This document shows positions 6,957 to 14,619 of a DNA stretch of 24,496 nt, piece after piece. Positions within the stretch are counted from its first letter, which is position 1, and each line of letters opens with the position of its first letter. The position numbers and the translations under genes were made by a program. This stretch comes from Bifidobacterium breve. GTDB taxonomy: Bacteria; Actinomycetota; Acidimicrobiia; IMCC26256. The notes under the pieces are model-generated. The model had not been told where the DNA came from and did not search any database. It saw nothing but the letters and a program-made list of their open reading frames with translations. The DNA lies in contig CAMDSG010000007.1 in NCBI GenBank assembly GCA_945907055.1, positions 1-24,496 on the forward strand. The letters are read 5' to 3'.

Positions 6957-7348
6957 GACTCAGTCACGCAACCTCAATTTTGCATCAAGAGAACGGTCAA
7001 GAATCCCGTCAAGAATCCCGTCAAGAATCCCGTCAAGAATCCCGTCAAGAAACGCCCAGCGCTTTGATTAGCCAATCCCTTGCTTCCCGAGCCTCCCGCC
7101 GCTCAATACGCGCATATCAATGGGTAACCGCAGGGGCAATGCCTCGTTGTCGATTTGCGCCTTCCTGCTCTCACTACGCGCACGATGCAATCGAGGCGCA
7201 TGGGGCGATTCGAGGTATATGGCTGGGGATTCGACGTATTGCCCGCTGTCATCCTTGGAATGAGGGCGGATTTGATCCGGTCCCATTGGGGCCCCTGGCA
7301 ATCACGGCCCAGCGGCATACGAACTCTCTACACGACTCAATTAAGTAG
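6953..7348 (+). CDS. yidD: Membrane protein insertion efficiency factor YidD
   Basis: The product is 131 residues. The conserved core spans about 52-112: SIRAYQW, CRFAPSCSHYAHDAIEAHG, and RIARCHPWNEGGFDPVP, with cysteines at about 67, 72 and 99 as in the family. YidD is a small membrane-associated protein thought to assist YidC-dependent insertion, and it sits directly before yidC here. The N-terminal 50 residues are unusual: a run of QESR repeated about four times (residues 16-33), encoded by a 12-bp tandem repeat. Most YidD proteins start close to the conserved core. The ATG overlaps the rnpA stop, which supports this start, but a downstream in-frame TTG (codon 38) cannot be excluded. Confidence 0.93.
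   Translation: MRLSHATSILHQENGQESRQESRQESRQESRQETPSALISQSLASRASRRSIRAYQWVTAGAMPRCRFAPSCSHYAHDAIEAHGAIRGIWLGIRRIARCHPWNEGGFDPVPLGPLAITAQRHTNSLHDSIK
6996..7051 (+). repeat. 12-bp in-frame tandem repeat in yidD
   Basis: The unit GTCAAGAATCCC occurs four times exactly (6996-7007, 7008-7019, 7020-7031, 7032-7043), with a partial fifth copy (7044-7051). It encodes QESR repeats. The period keeps the frame whatever the copy number, and four identical copies suggest recent expansion. Confidence 0.95.
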
Positions 7349-7354
7349 GCGATC

Positions 7355-8338
7355 TTGTACATACTCGGAAATATTTTCTCAGACGTCTTTGCCTCATTTC
7401 TCAATGCCCTTGGGTACCTCCTAGCGGTTTTTTATAGCGTTATCCCCTCTGCCGGTATCGCAATCATTCTTTTGACGATGCTGCTGCGTTTAATCGTATA
7501 TCCACTAACGGCGAAGCAGGCCAAGTCGATGCTCTCGATGCAGCAGGCCCAGCCTGAGATAAAGAAGCTCCAGGCTAAATACAAAGACGATAAGCAGAAG
7601 CTCAACGAAGAGATGATGGCTTTCTACAAAGAGAACCAGATCAATCCCTTCGGAGGCTGCCTACCGCTGCTTCTCCAGATGCCAATCTTCATCTCGCTCT
7701 ACCGACTGCTCAATGACATACCAAAGCATCTGCCCCAAACAGGGCGGTTTAGTGCCTTTTACAATGAGATCTGCATTCCAGCGGGAGTCAACACCTGCAA
7801 CGCCAAGCCGAAGCCTATTTACAAGCTTCCATTCTTCAACAACGGCACCTTTGACCTCCACCTCAGTGCCGGTAGTGGGCATGACAGCATTATGGCTGCG
7901 CTTCCATACTGGGGATTAGTCGCCCTCGTTGTGGTCACTGCCTTCTACCAGCAGAAGCAGACCATGCGCTTCCAGACACAGGTAAACGCCCAGATGCAGA
8001 TGGTGGGCAAGATCATGCCCCTCTTCTTTGCTTTTATCTCGATCAATATCCCAGCTGGAGTAGTCCTATATTTCTTCGTGAGCAACCTTTGGCAGATCGG
8101 CCAGCAGGAGGTGGTGTACCGCAAGATTGGTACCCCCAACGGCGAGCCGGTCGGGAAGAAAGCCAAAGCCGCTGCAATCGAGGCAAAGAGTCGGGAGGCC
8201 ACAGCGCTTCCTGAGATCGAGTCCGGTGGCAAGAGCCCCGGAGGGCCAGGTAAGACAGCATCGGGTGGATCGAAGCAGGCACCAAAAGCCTCCGGCCAGG
8301 ACCCGAATCGCGCAAGAAAACGAAAGCGGAAGAAATAA
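7355..8338 (+). CDS. yidC: Membrane protein insertase YidC/Oxa1
   Basis: YidC inserts proteins into the cytoplasmic membrane, alone or with Sec. The product is 327 residues, the short Gram-positive/actinobacterial form without the large periplasmic domain. It has a first hydrophobic helix around 20-48 with the conserved groove arginine (R45 in LLRLIVYPLT) and a coiled cytoplasmic hairpin rich in K/Q (about 55-95). NPFGGCLPLLLQMPIF (97-112) follows, then further helices near 180-198 and 218-245, and a basic tail ending KRKRKK. Two cysteines (about 140 and 148) lie in the segment expected outside the cell. The start is a TTG 6 bp after yidD with only a weak ribosome site. The stop directly abuts the jag ATG. 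Confidence 0.96.
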   Translation: MYILGNIFSDVFASFLNALGYLLAVFYSVIPSAGIAIILLTMLLRLIVYPLTAKQAKSMLSMQQAQPEIKKLQAKYKDDKQKLNEEMMAFYKENQINPFGGCLPLLLQMPIFISLYRLLNDIPKHLPQTGRFSAFYNEICIPAGVNTCNAKPKPIYKLPFFNNGTFDLHLSAGSGHDSIMAALPYWGLVALVVVTAFYQQKQTMRFQTQVNAQMQMVGKIMPLFFAFISINIPAGVVLYFFVSNLWQIGQQEVVYRKIGTPNGEPVGKKAKAAAIEAKSREATALPEIESGGKSPGGPGKTASGGSKQAPKASGQDPNRARKRKRKK

Positions 8339-9271
8339 ATGGAGTGGGTTGAGACAACAGGAAAGACTCTCGTAGAGGCAGTTGACTCTGCGCTTACAGC
8401 ACTTGGAGTAGATGAATCCGATCTCGAGTACGAGGTACTTCAGGAGCCAAAGTCTGGGATTCGAGGAAAACTTGGTATGGGTTCGGCGCGAATTCGTGCT
8501 CGGGTCAAGCCAATCTCTCGTGAGAAGCCCAATGATCGTCGCCGTCGCCGTAGCCGTGAGGAGAAGGGCGAGCGCAGCGAGGGCTCCGATCGGAACCGGC
8601 CGCGTTCTGGCCCCAAGGGCGATAAAAACGGTAAGGGGAAACCCCGCTCAAACGAGGGAAGATCCGATGCTGGAGATGAGTCAGGAAAAGACTCAGGAAG
8701 AGATAGTGACCGGGCCGAGGGCTCGGGCGAGGCGGGGCGTCGAAATCGACGTCGCGGAGGCGCGGGGCGTTCGTCCGGCGGAGACAGGGAGAGAACTGTG
8801 GAGAAGTCAAGTGTTTCAGTAGAGGACCAGGCCAAGATCGCTGGCGAGTTTCTTGAGGGTCTAGTTGGGTCCTTCGGTTACTCCGGCTCAGCATCGAGCG
8901 TGATCGAGAATGACGACATCACAGTATCGATCGAGGGCGAAGGCCTTGGGCTGCTAATTGGCCCCCAAGGAGTAACGCTCGTAGCCATCGAGGAACTCTC
9001 CCGTGCCGTACTTCACCGCGCCTGTGGGAGCGGAACAGCTCGACTTCACGTTGATGTAACTGGCTACCGAGCCGCTCGCCGCGAGGCACTCGCTGGCTTC
9101 GCCGCCCAGGTTGCCTCAAGAGCAGTCGAGACCGGCAAGGAGCAAGCCTTGGACCCGATGAACGCATCGGATCGCAAAGTCGTCCATGACGCTCTAGTGG
9201 AGTTCGAGGGTGTTGAGACCCTCTCTGAGGGCGACGACCCTCGGCGCTACGTAGTCGTCCGACCCTCCTGA
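8339..9271 (+). CDS. jag: Jag / KhpB-type RNA-binding protein (Jag-N, KH, R3H)
   Basis: The product is 310 residues. The N-terminal Jag domain opens WVETTGKTLVEAVDSALTAL and includes the conserved EVLQEPKSGIRGKLG. A long, low-complexity charged linker (about 60-155) is rich in R, D, E, G and S. A KH domain carries LGLLIGPQGVTLVAIEEL, and an R3H-type C-terminus ends with RREALAGF and NASDRKVVHDAL. Family members (SpoIIIJ-associated, EloR/KhpB) bind RNA and influence cell elongation. The ATG immediately follows the yidC TAA, so the two are co-translated. The linker is longer and more disordered than in many relatives. Confidence 0.93.
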   Translation: MEWVETTGKTLVEAVDSALTALGVDESDLEYEVLQEPKSGIRGKLGMGSARIRARVKPISREKPNDRRRRRSREEKGERSEGSDRNRPRSGPKGDKNGKGKPRSNEGRSDAGDESGKDSGRDSDRAEGSGEAGRRNRRRGGAGRSSGGDRERTVEKSSVSVEDQAKIAGEFLEGLVGSFGYSGSASSVIENDDITVSIEGEGLGLLIGPQGVTLVAIEELSRAVLHRACGSGTARLHVDVTGYRAARREALAGFAAQVASRAVETGKEQALDPMNASDRKVVHDALVEFEGVETLSEGDDPRRYVVVRPS

Positions 9272-9283
9272 TTCGGGGCCGGA

Positions 9284-9919
9284 ATGCCGGCAATTCTTCT
9301 AACTGAGGCTGCGCGCGAGAATCTTCTGATGGTCTTCGAGGCCGCAAAGGAGGAGGGAGCGCTAGGCCCCTCGCCCGTAGACGAGCACCTAAAGCACGCC
9401 CTTGCATGGGCTGAGATCCTCCCTGAGCCGAAGAGGTTTGTAGATCTTGGTTCTGGGGGAGGCGTGCCAGGATTAATTTTGGCGATGCTTTTCCCCGACT
9501 CCGAGGCGGTCTTGATCGATGCTCGACGTAGGCGCTCAGCGAATCTAGAGATTTCGGTCCATACCCTTGGGCTCGGGGAGAGAGTCTCCGTTCTCTGCGC
9601 TCGCGCAGAGGAGGCAGGTCGAGATCCCGAACTGAGGGGAGGATTTGATCTAGTAGTTGCTCGAAGTTTCGGCTCCCCGGCCATCACAGCAGAGTGTGCC
9701 GCCCCCTTTCTAGCGGTTGGCGGGAGCCTCTCTGTCAGCGAACCCCCTAGCGCAAGCGATGATCGCTGGCAATTGGAGGGCCTCAATGCACTTGGGCTTG
9801 CTAAGCCCGAGCTCCATCGAATTGGCGAGGCGGGATTTATGGTGAGCCAACTCGAGACCCTCTGCCCCGACCGTTACCCAAGAAGAAACGGAATGCCTGA
9901 GAAACGGCCGCTCTGGTAG
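9284..9919 (+). CDS. rsmG: 16S rRNA (guanine-N7) methyltransferase RsmG
   Basis: RsmG (GidB) methylates N7 of G527 in 16S rRNA. The product is 211 residues with the SAM-binding motif FVDLGSGGGVPGLILA (residues 52-67), followed by the acidic strand AVLIDARRRR and the later FDLVVARSFGSP. It lies 12 bp after jag and ends just before the parS region, which is the standard actinobacterial order. Its transcript probably ends at the hairpin near 10092-10126. Confidence 0.95.
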   Translation: MPAILLTEAARENLLMVFEAAKEEGALGPSPVDEHLKHALAWAEILPEPKRFVDLGSGGGVPGLILAMLFPDSEAVLIDARRRRSANLEISVHTLGLGERVSVLCARAEEAGRDPELRGGFDLVVARSFGSPAITAECAAPFLAVGGSLSVSEPPSASDDRWQLEGLNALGLAKPELHRIGEAGFMVSQLETLCPDRYPRRNGMPEKRPLW

Positions 9920-9947
9920 GGAGACTTTGGCAGGGCTCGCCAGGGGG

Positions 9948-9965
9948 GTGTTCCACGTGGAACAC
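9948..9965. promoter_or_regulatory. parS-type site, CCACGTGG variant
   Basis: GTGTTCCACGTGGAACAC is a perfect 18-bp palindrome. It differs from canonical parS (TGTTTCACGTGAAACA) by a symmetrical change next to the central CACGTG. It lies about 280 bp upstream of parA, so ParB binding is likely. Confidence 0.85.
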
Positions 9966-10042
9966 TTGAATCGGCCAATTATGGGTCTCAATTTTCATAG
10001 TGAAGCGTTTTCATTTTGAAGCGAGAGCAAGTGAGGAAGTAG

Positions 10043-10060
10043 ATGTTTCACGTGAAACAT
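10043..10060. promoter_or_regulatory. Canonical parS site
   Basis: ATGTTTCACGTGAAACAT is a perfect 18-bp palindrome containing the canonical 16-bp parS. It is centred about 95 bp from the variant site, roughly 4 kb from the dnaA promoter region. Confidence 0.95.
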
Positions 10061-10091
10061 ATTGAATTGGGTGGCGGCTAGCAGTCGGCCT

Positions 10092-10126
10092 AATAGAGAG
10101 ACTTTTAGGAATATTCTCTATTTTTT
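10092..10126 (+). terminator. Candidate Rho-independent terminator after rsmG
   Basis: The arms AATAGAGA (10092-10099) and TCTCTATT (10115-10122) form an 8-bp stem with a 15-nt loop, followed by a run of T. The stem is AT-rich, so strength is uncertain. Confidence 0.4.
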
Positions 10127-10147
10127 GAGAAACTAGCCTTCAAACAC

Positions 10148-10176
10148 TTGACCAGCGGCGCTGACTCGGTGAGGAT
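10148..10176 (+). promoter_or_regulatory. Weak candidate parA promoter
   Basis: TTGACC (10148-10153) is followed by GAGGAT (10171-10176) after a 17-bp spacer, about 50 bp before the parA GTG. The -35 is good, the -10 poor. Confidence 0.2.
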
Positions 10177-10226
10177 GGCTGAGCTCTGGAGATTGGGATT
10201 TGCAGAACTCCGTTGAAGGGATATAA

Positions 10227-11336
10227 GTGGCTAAGAAGAGTGGTGGAAAGGATCGAGGGGCAATCTTTGGGTCCCGTCGACGTCGAGAGTCAAATGCTTC
10301 GCAAGAGTTACCCACTACAGATTTTGTGAGGGTCGAGGAACCCCGGCCGGAGCCCCAGATGAAGCCAGAGACCGAAGCCGAGATTAGAGAAGTCGTCACG
10401 AGTGAGATAGAGAGCAAAGATGGAGATCAAGTGAGCGAGGATATTCAGGACGCTGGCGCTGAGAGTAAAATAGGCGCCCAGAGCAAGGCCCCAGAGGAGC
10501 CAGAGCGTGAGCCGGCGCCAGAGCCTTCAACCCCTGAGACGGAGCCAGAGAGATTCATTCTCCCTCGGGTGGTCTCAATAGCGAACCAAAAAGGTGGCGT
10601 AGGCAAGACCACTACGTCAGTAAATCTAGGAGCCTCCCTCGCAGAGCAGGGATATCGGGTACTAGTCATTGACCTAGACCCTCAGGGCAATGCAACTACG
10701 GGCCTCGGGATCAATGCCCGCAATCTAGAGTCATCCATCTATGACGTCCTCATGACGGATCTTCCCTTAGAGGACTGCATTGAGGCGACAAGCCTAAAGA
10801 ATCTATTTGTTGCCCCAGCCACCATTGATCTCGCTGGTGCAGAGATTGAATTAGTCCCTGCATTCTCTCGTGAGATGAAGTTGAAGCGGGCGATTGACGC
10901 AGTCAAGGATGATTTTGACTGGATAGTCATTGACTGCCCACCCTCCTTGGGGCTCCTAACTATCAATGCCTTCGCTGCCTCTGACGATGTAATCGTACCG
11001 ATTCAGTGCGAGTACTACGCCCTTGAGGGATTGAGCCAACTGGTGAGGAATGTTGGGCTAGTGCAGAGCAATCTAAATCCAAATCTCAAGGTTCGTGGGA
11101 TTGTGATGACAATGTACGACGCACGAACCAAACTCTCAGATCAGGTTCAACAAGAGGTTCGAAGCCACTTTGGGTCTACCGTCTATCGGACCGTCATTCC
11201 ACGCACGGTGCGCCTCTCGGAGGCTCCATCGTTTGGGCAACCAATCACAGTATTTGATTCACTCTCTCGCGGCGCCGTTGCATATCGCGAGCTAGGCAAG
11301 GAGGTGAGCCATGGCACGTCGAGGCGGATTGGGTAA
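10227..11336 (+). CDS. parA: Chromosome partitioning ATPase ParA with long acidic N-terminal extension
   Basis: ParA drives origin segregation together with ParB-parS. The GTG start (10227) has a good AAGGG ribosome site 6 nt upstream, giving 369 residues. Residues 1-113 form a non-conserved, Glu/Pro-rich, probably disordered arm. The ATPase core starts near LPRVVSIANQKGGVGKTTTS, with the deviant Walker A KGGVGKTT at 122-129, followed by VIDLDPQGNATTGLG and WIVIDCPPSLGLLTINA. Typical chromosomal ParA is about 250-330 residues. The 3' end overlaps parB by 26 bp. Confidence 0.96.
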   Translation: MAKKSGGKDRGAIFGSRRRRESNASQELPTTDFVRVEEPRPEPQMKPETEAEIREVVTSEIESKDGDQVSEDIQDAGAESKIGAQSKAPEEPEREPAPEPSTPETEPERFILPRVVSIANQKGGVGKTTTSVNLGASLAEQGYRVLVIDLDPQGNATTGLGINARNLESSIYDVLMTDLPLEDCIEATSLKNLFVAPATIDLAGAEIELVPAFSREMKLKRAIDAVKDDFDWIVIDCPPSLGLLTINAFAASDDVIVPIQCEYYALEGLSQLVRNVGLVQSNLNPNLKVRGIVMTMYDARTKLSDQVQQEVRSHFGSTVYRTVIPRTVRLSEAPSFGQPITVFDSLSRGAVAYRELGKEVSHGTSRRIG

Positions 11337-12204
11337 GGGGCTAGGTGCTCTAATTCCCCAGGGGACTGGGGAGGCAGCACCGGTAAGCGGTGGCGGATTG
11401 GAGCAGGTCCCTGTATCTGCGATCTCTCCTAATAAGTATCAGCCGCGCTCGCACTTTGACGAAGAGGAGCTCACATCGCTCGCAGAGTCAATACGGGCGG
11501 TCGGGGTTCTCCAGCCTGTACTTCTTCGTCCAACCGGCGAGGGAACCTATGAACTGATTGCCGGCGAGCGTCGCTGGCGTGCTGCAAGGAGGGTTGGGCT
11601 CCAAAGCATCCCGGCCTTGGTCCGCGAGACCGCTGATACTCAGTCCCTTGAGCAGGCCCTAGTCGAGAACGTTCATCGCTCTGACCTAAATCCAATGGAG
11701 GAGGCCGCTGCCTACCAGCAACTCATTGAGGATTTCTCAATGACCCATGAGCAGGTTGCGATACGAGTAGGGCGCAGCCGAGCATCGGTTACCAATACCC
11801 TCAGACTTCTTCAACTTCCGCCCTCAGTGCAGCGACTTGTTCGCGACCGCGCGCTCGATATGGGGCATGCTCGCGCTCTCTTGGCGAGCCCGGATCGTGC
11901 ATTCCAGGAGGCGCTTGCCAAGCGTGCCTCTGCAGAGGGGCTATCGGTTCGAGTAGTAGAAGAGGCCGTGCGGGCCCACGAGGGAACTCCCTCTGCTAAT
12001 CCGCCGGCTAAGTCTCCATCTGGAGAATCTAACTCGGCGGTCCGACCGGCGGCCCTCCTTGAGTTGGAGCAGTTGCTAGGGGATCACCTAGATACTCGGG
12101 TCAAAGTCACAATGGCTGGGAAGCGTGGGCGTGTTGTGGTTGAGTTCTCAGACCTAGTTGATCTTGAGCGCATATATCGCGCCATGACTGGGGAGAAGCC
12201 CTAG
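11311..12204 (+). CDS. parB: Chromosome partitioning protein ParB
   Basis: ParB binds parS, spreads as a CTP-dependent clamp and recruits ParA. The product is 297 residues with the standard opening ARRGGLGKGLGALIPQ, the CTP-binding GERRWRAAR (85-93), the ENVHRSDLNPMEEA box (about 119-132), a helix-turn-helix around 143-165 (MTHEQVAIRVGRSRASVTN) and a C-terminal dimerisation region. The ATG follows a strong AGGAGGTGAG ribosome site located inside the end of parA. The stop faces the stop of the CwlM-like gene 7 bp away. Confidence 0.97.
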   Translation: MARRGGLGKGLGALIPQGTGEAAPVSGGGLEQVPVSAISPNKYQPRSHFDEEELTSLAESIRAVGVLQPVLLRPTGEGTYELIAGERRWRAARRVGLQSIPALVRETADTQSLEQALVENVHRSDLNPMEEAAAYQQLIEDFSMTHEQVAIRVGRSRASVTNTLRLLQLPPSVQRLVRDRALDMGHARALLASPDRAFQEALAKRASAEGLSVRVVEEAVRAHEGTPSANPPAKSPSGESNSAVRPAALLELEQLLGDHLDTRVKVTMAGKRGRVVVEFSDLVDLERIYRAMTGEKP

Positions 12205-12211
12205 TTCAGGT

Positions 12212-13249
12212 TTAGGCCTCGCGAGGAATCTTTACTACAGGGTTCTCAAGCGTTAGGTCCAGATCCGGCTTCTCAATGCCGCGCTGAACTCCAGCGGCGA
12301 TCGCTAGCCCAATCTCTTCAACCCTTCGAACTAGGACCGAGGTCTCGGCAGCGTCGTTCTCGCCGGCTGGCTGAATCACGACTGCAGCCATCTTAGTCTC
12401 CCGCAGAACTCTGAGCATACGACCACTGGTGCTAGTGGCATCTAAGTCGTCAAGAACAGATGAGAGCTCGGTGGAGACTGCACTCGCCATGCGGTATCCG
12501 GCCTCTGATCGATAGCGCTCCGACTCGAAGAAGCAGACCCTTGACCCAGGTCGGTCACCTAAGGAGATCGAGATAAATATTGAGGCCTCTGAGCGATTCG
12601 CCTCCTCAATCAGGGTGTGGTCATCGGTGCCGTTATGGTCTGCGACTACGGAGACCCCCATATTTACGAGGTGGCGTTCAATTACCCCGCCAAGTAGAGA
12701 AAGCTCTGGAGCGGTTGCGAGGAAAACTACCTGCCCTGTTATCTCCCGATTTGCTTGGCGCAGAGCCTCGCGTTCGCGTACTGCAGCCACCGATGCTCCA
12801 GCCTGCTCGCCTAAACGGTCGAGGCTCTCAATGGTAGATGGCCCAACCACGCCATCGGGGGCGACTCCAGCATTTCGCTGAAAATCAAGGAGGCCAGCTG
12901 CGGTATCCGGACCGAAGATTCCGTCTTCGCGCCCCGCATCGAATCCAAGAGCGTTGAGTCGCCGTTGAAGTAGTAGCACATCATCCCCGCGCAGCATTGG
13001 GCGGTGCTGAGAGAGTAGGCGGTCACCAAGGACTCGACCACTCTCTACAAGCGATGCCCATGTCTGGGGGCCACAGACCCCATCAACCCTTATCCGGCGC
13101 GACTCTTGAAACTGCCGGACTGATTTCTCAGTCTCTACCGAGTAGAGGCCGCTTGGGTCCTTCGAGGCAAAGCCCGCAGAGGCCAGGCGCATCTGGAGAT
13201 CGCGAACAGGCTCTCCGCGTGCCCCTGCACGCAGTACCTCAGATGTCAC
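12212..13249 (-). CDS. CwlM-like protein: two peptidoglycan-binding domains plus degenerate amidase_3 domain
   Basis: The product is 345 residues with no signal peptide or membrane segment. Two PG_binding_1 repeats lie at about 8-70 and 86-146. An amidase_3-like fold (about 173-323) follows. Where active amidases have DPGHGG, this has LATAPEL (178-183). Where they have SIHAN, it has SISLG (227-231), losing the zinc histidine. The catalytic Glu of the VExGF motif is Gln (Q293 in VVIQPAG). The retained RVLRETKMAAV confirms the alignment. Loss of these residues and cytoplasmic location argue against hydrolase activity. Mycobacterial CwlM, next to trxA, is a cytoplasmic regulator of wall precursor synthesis. 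The GTG start overlaps the trxA stop by 4 nt. The architecture is firm; the regulatory role is inferred. Confidence 0.85.
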   Translation of the reverse strand: MTSEVLRAGARGEPVRDLQMRLASAGFASKDPSGLYSVETEKSVRQFQESRRIRVDGVCGPQTWASLVESGRVLGDRLLSQHRPMLRGDDVLLLQRRLNALGFDAGREDGIFGPDTAAGLLDFQRNAGVAPDGVVGPSTIESLDRLGEQAGASVAAVREREALRQANREITGQVVFLATAPELSLLGGVIERHLVNMGVSVVADHNGTDDHTLIEEANRSEASIFISISLGDRPGSRVCFFESERYRSEAGYRMASAVSTELSSVLDDLDATSTSGRMLRVLRETKMAAVVIQPAGENDAAETSVLVRRVEEIGLAIAAGVQRGIEKPDLDLTLENPVVKIPREA

Positions 13250-13575
13250 CCGATGAACTCGGCGAGGTCCTGTAGAAGTTGGGCCTTACCCTTGGCGCCA
13301 ACAATTCGCTTGACCGGCACCCCATCTTGAAATACCAGCATGGTGGGGATGCTCATTACGTCGAAGCGCCTTGCAGCCTCAGGGTTGTCGTCGATGTTGA
13401 GCTTGCCGATCGTAAACTTGCCGGCCTGCTCATCAGCGATCTCGTCGAGGATCGGGGCGACCATCTTGCAGGGTCCGCACCATTCGGCCCAGAAATCAAT
13501 GAGGATCGGGGTGGAGGAGGCAAGAACGGTCTCGTCGAAAGTGGAGTCAGAGAGGGTAACGATATTTGCGGACAT
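13246..13575 (-). CDS. trxA: Thioredoxin
   Basis: This small cytoplasmic disulphide reductase has 109 residues. The active site FWAEWCGPCKM holds WCGPC at 32-36 and the cis-proline is in SIPTM (about 75-79). The ATG start has AAAGGA about 8 nt upstream. It would be recharged by the thioredoxin reductase encoded 117 bp upstream in the same direction. Its stop overlaps the start of the CwlM-like gene. Confidence 0.98.
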   Translation of the reverse strand: MSANIVTLSDSTFDETVLASSTPILIDFWAEWCGPCKMVAPILDEIADEQAGKFTIGKLNIDDNPEAARRFDVMSIPTMLVFQDGVPVKRIVGAKGKAQLLQDLAEFIG

Positions 13576-13692
13576 GGGGTGGTCCTTTCGGGTTGCCTTG
13601 TAAGTTGAGTTCTCTGTGCTTATCGTACAGTCATTAACACATTTTAGGGGATTGGTATTCCAGAAGAGTAACTGTCTATGTCTTTTAGAGAG

Positions 13693-14619
13693 TTACTCGT
13701 TTGCTGCGAGCCATCGCTCTGCCTCGATTGCTGCCATGCAGCCAGTACCCGCCGCGGTAATTGCTTGGCGGTAGACGTGATCCGCAACATCGCCTGATGC
13801 GAATACTCCGTCGATACTCGTCTTCGTCGAGCTTGGAGCCGTGATGATGTATCCGTCGCCATCTAGGTCGAGAACTTCGTTGAATAACTCAGTAGTCGGG
13901 TCGTGCCCTATTGCGATGAAGAGCCCCGTTGCACTGAGAGCAGAGAGCTCTCCTGTATTGGTGTCTCGCAGTACGACGCTCTCTAGTTTTGTCTCTCCCA
14001 CGAGTGAGTCGACCGCGCTATTCCAGCGCACCTCAATCTTTGGATTCGCCAACGCGCGATCTTGCATGATTTTCGATGCGCGAAATTCATCGCGGCGGTG
14101 CACGAGCGTCACTTTGGATGCAAATTTTGTTAGGAAGGTTGCCTCCTCAAGAGCAGAGTCGCCACCACCGACTACAACAATTTCGTGATCTCTAAAGAAG
14201 AACCCATCGCAGGTAGCGCACGTGGATACACCACGACCGATTAAACCTGCTTCACCCTCAAGACCAAGCATCCGTGCAGTTGCACCGGTCGAAATAATCA
14301 TCGTTTTGCCACGATATTCGTCGTTTCCTACCCACGCACCAAAGGGTGATGAGGTGAGATCAACGCGGTCGGCATTAGCGGTAACAAACTCAGCACCGAA
14401 GCGCACTGCTTGTTCGCGCATGTTCGTCATTAATTCTGGGCCCATGATTCCCTCTGGAAAACCAGGGAAATTCTCTACTTCTGTGGTGAGCATGAGCTGC
14501 CCACCAGAGGAGAAACCCTCGATAACAATTGGGCGAAGATTGGCGCGCGCCGTGTAGATAGCGGCGGTTAATCCTGCAGGTCCTGATCCAACAATTACTA
14601 CATCGCGAAGTTCAGTCAC
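13693..14619 (-). CDS. trxB: Thioredoxin-disulfide reductase
   Basis: This flavoenzyme transfers electrons from NADPH to thioredoxin. The frame is open to 14661, but the GTG at 14617-14619 is preferred. It opens TELRDVVIVGSGPAGLTAA and has AAGGAA 5 nt upstream. This gives 308 residues, the family norm. The FAD motif GSGPAG is at 11-16, the redox motif CATC at 134-137, the NADPH motif GGGDSA at 151-156, and the second FAD motif GVFASGDV near the C-terminus. It overlaps the upstream small membrane protein gene by 8 bp. Confidence 0.97.
   Translation of the reverse strand: MTELRDVVIVGSGPAGLTAAIYTARANLRPIVIEGFSSGGQLMLTTEVENFPGFPEGIMGPELMTNMREQAVRFGAEFVTANADRVDLTSSPFGAWVGNDEYRGKTMIISTGATARMLGLEGEAGLIGRGVSTCATCDGFFFRDHEIVVVGGGDSALEEATFLTKFASKVTLVHRRDEFRASKIMQDRALANPKIEVRWNSAVDSLVGETKLESVVLRDTNTGELSALSATGLFIAIGHDPTTELFNEVLDLDGDGYIITAPSSTKTSIDGVFASGDVADHVYRQAITAAGTGCMAAIEAERWLAANE

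Larger units (their letters stand above)
9920..10226. other. rsmG-parA intergenic region (parS, terminator, parA leader)
   Basis: This 307-bp region has no gene. In order it holds a parS-type palindrome (9948-9965), an AT-richer stretch, a canonical parS (10043-10060), a hairpin with T-run (10092-10126), and the presumed parA promoter and leader. Confidence 0.8.

Noticed and set aside
6996..7051. Possible CRISPR-like array
   Set aside because: The units are 12 bp and contiguous with no spacers, and they keep the yidD frame. It is a coding tandem repeat.
8440..8894. Long minus-strand open frames opposite jag
   Set aside because: They arise from the low-complexity Arg/Glu/Ser linker and resemble no family; jag is clear on the plus strand.
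12217..12226. Palindrome CCTCGCGAGG near the parB end
   Set aside because: It lies inside the coding end of the CwlM-like gene and is short; chance is likely in GC-rich coding DNA.
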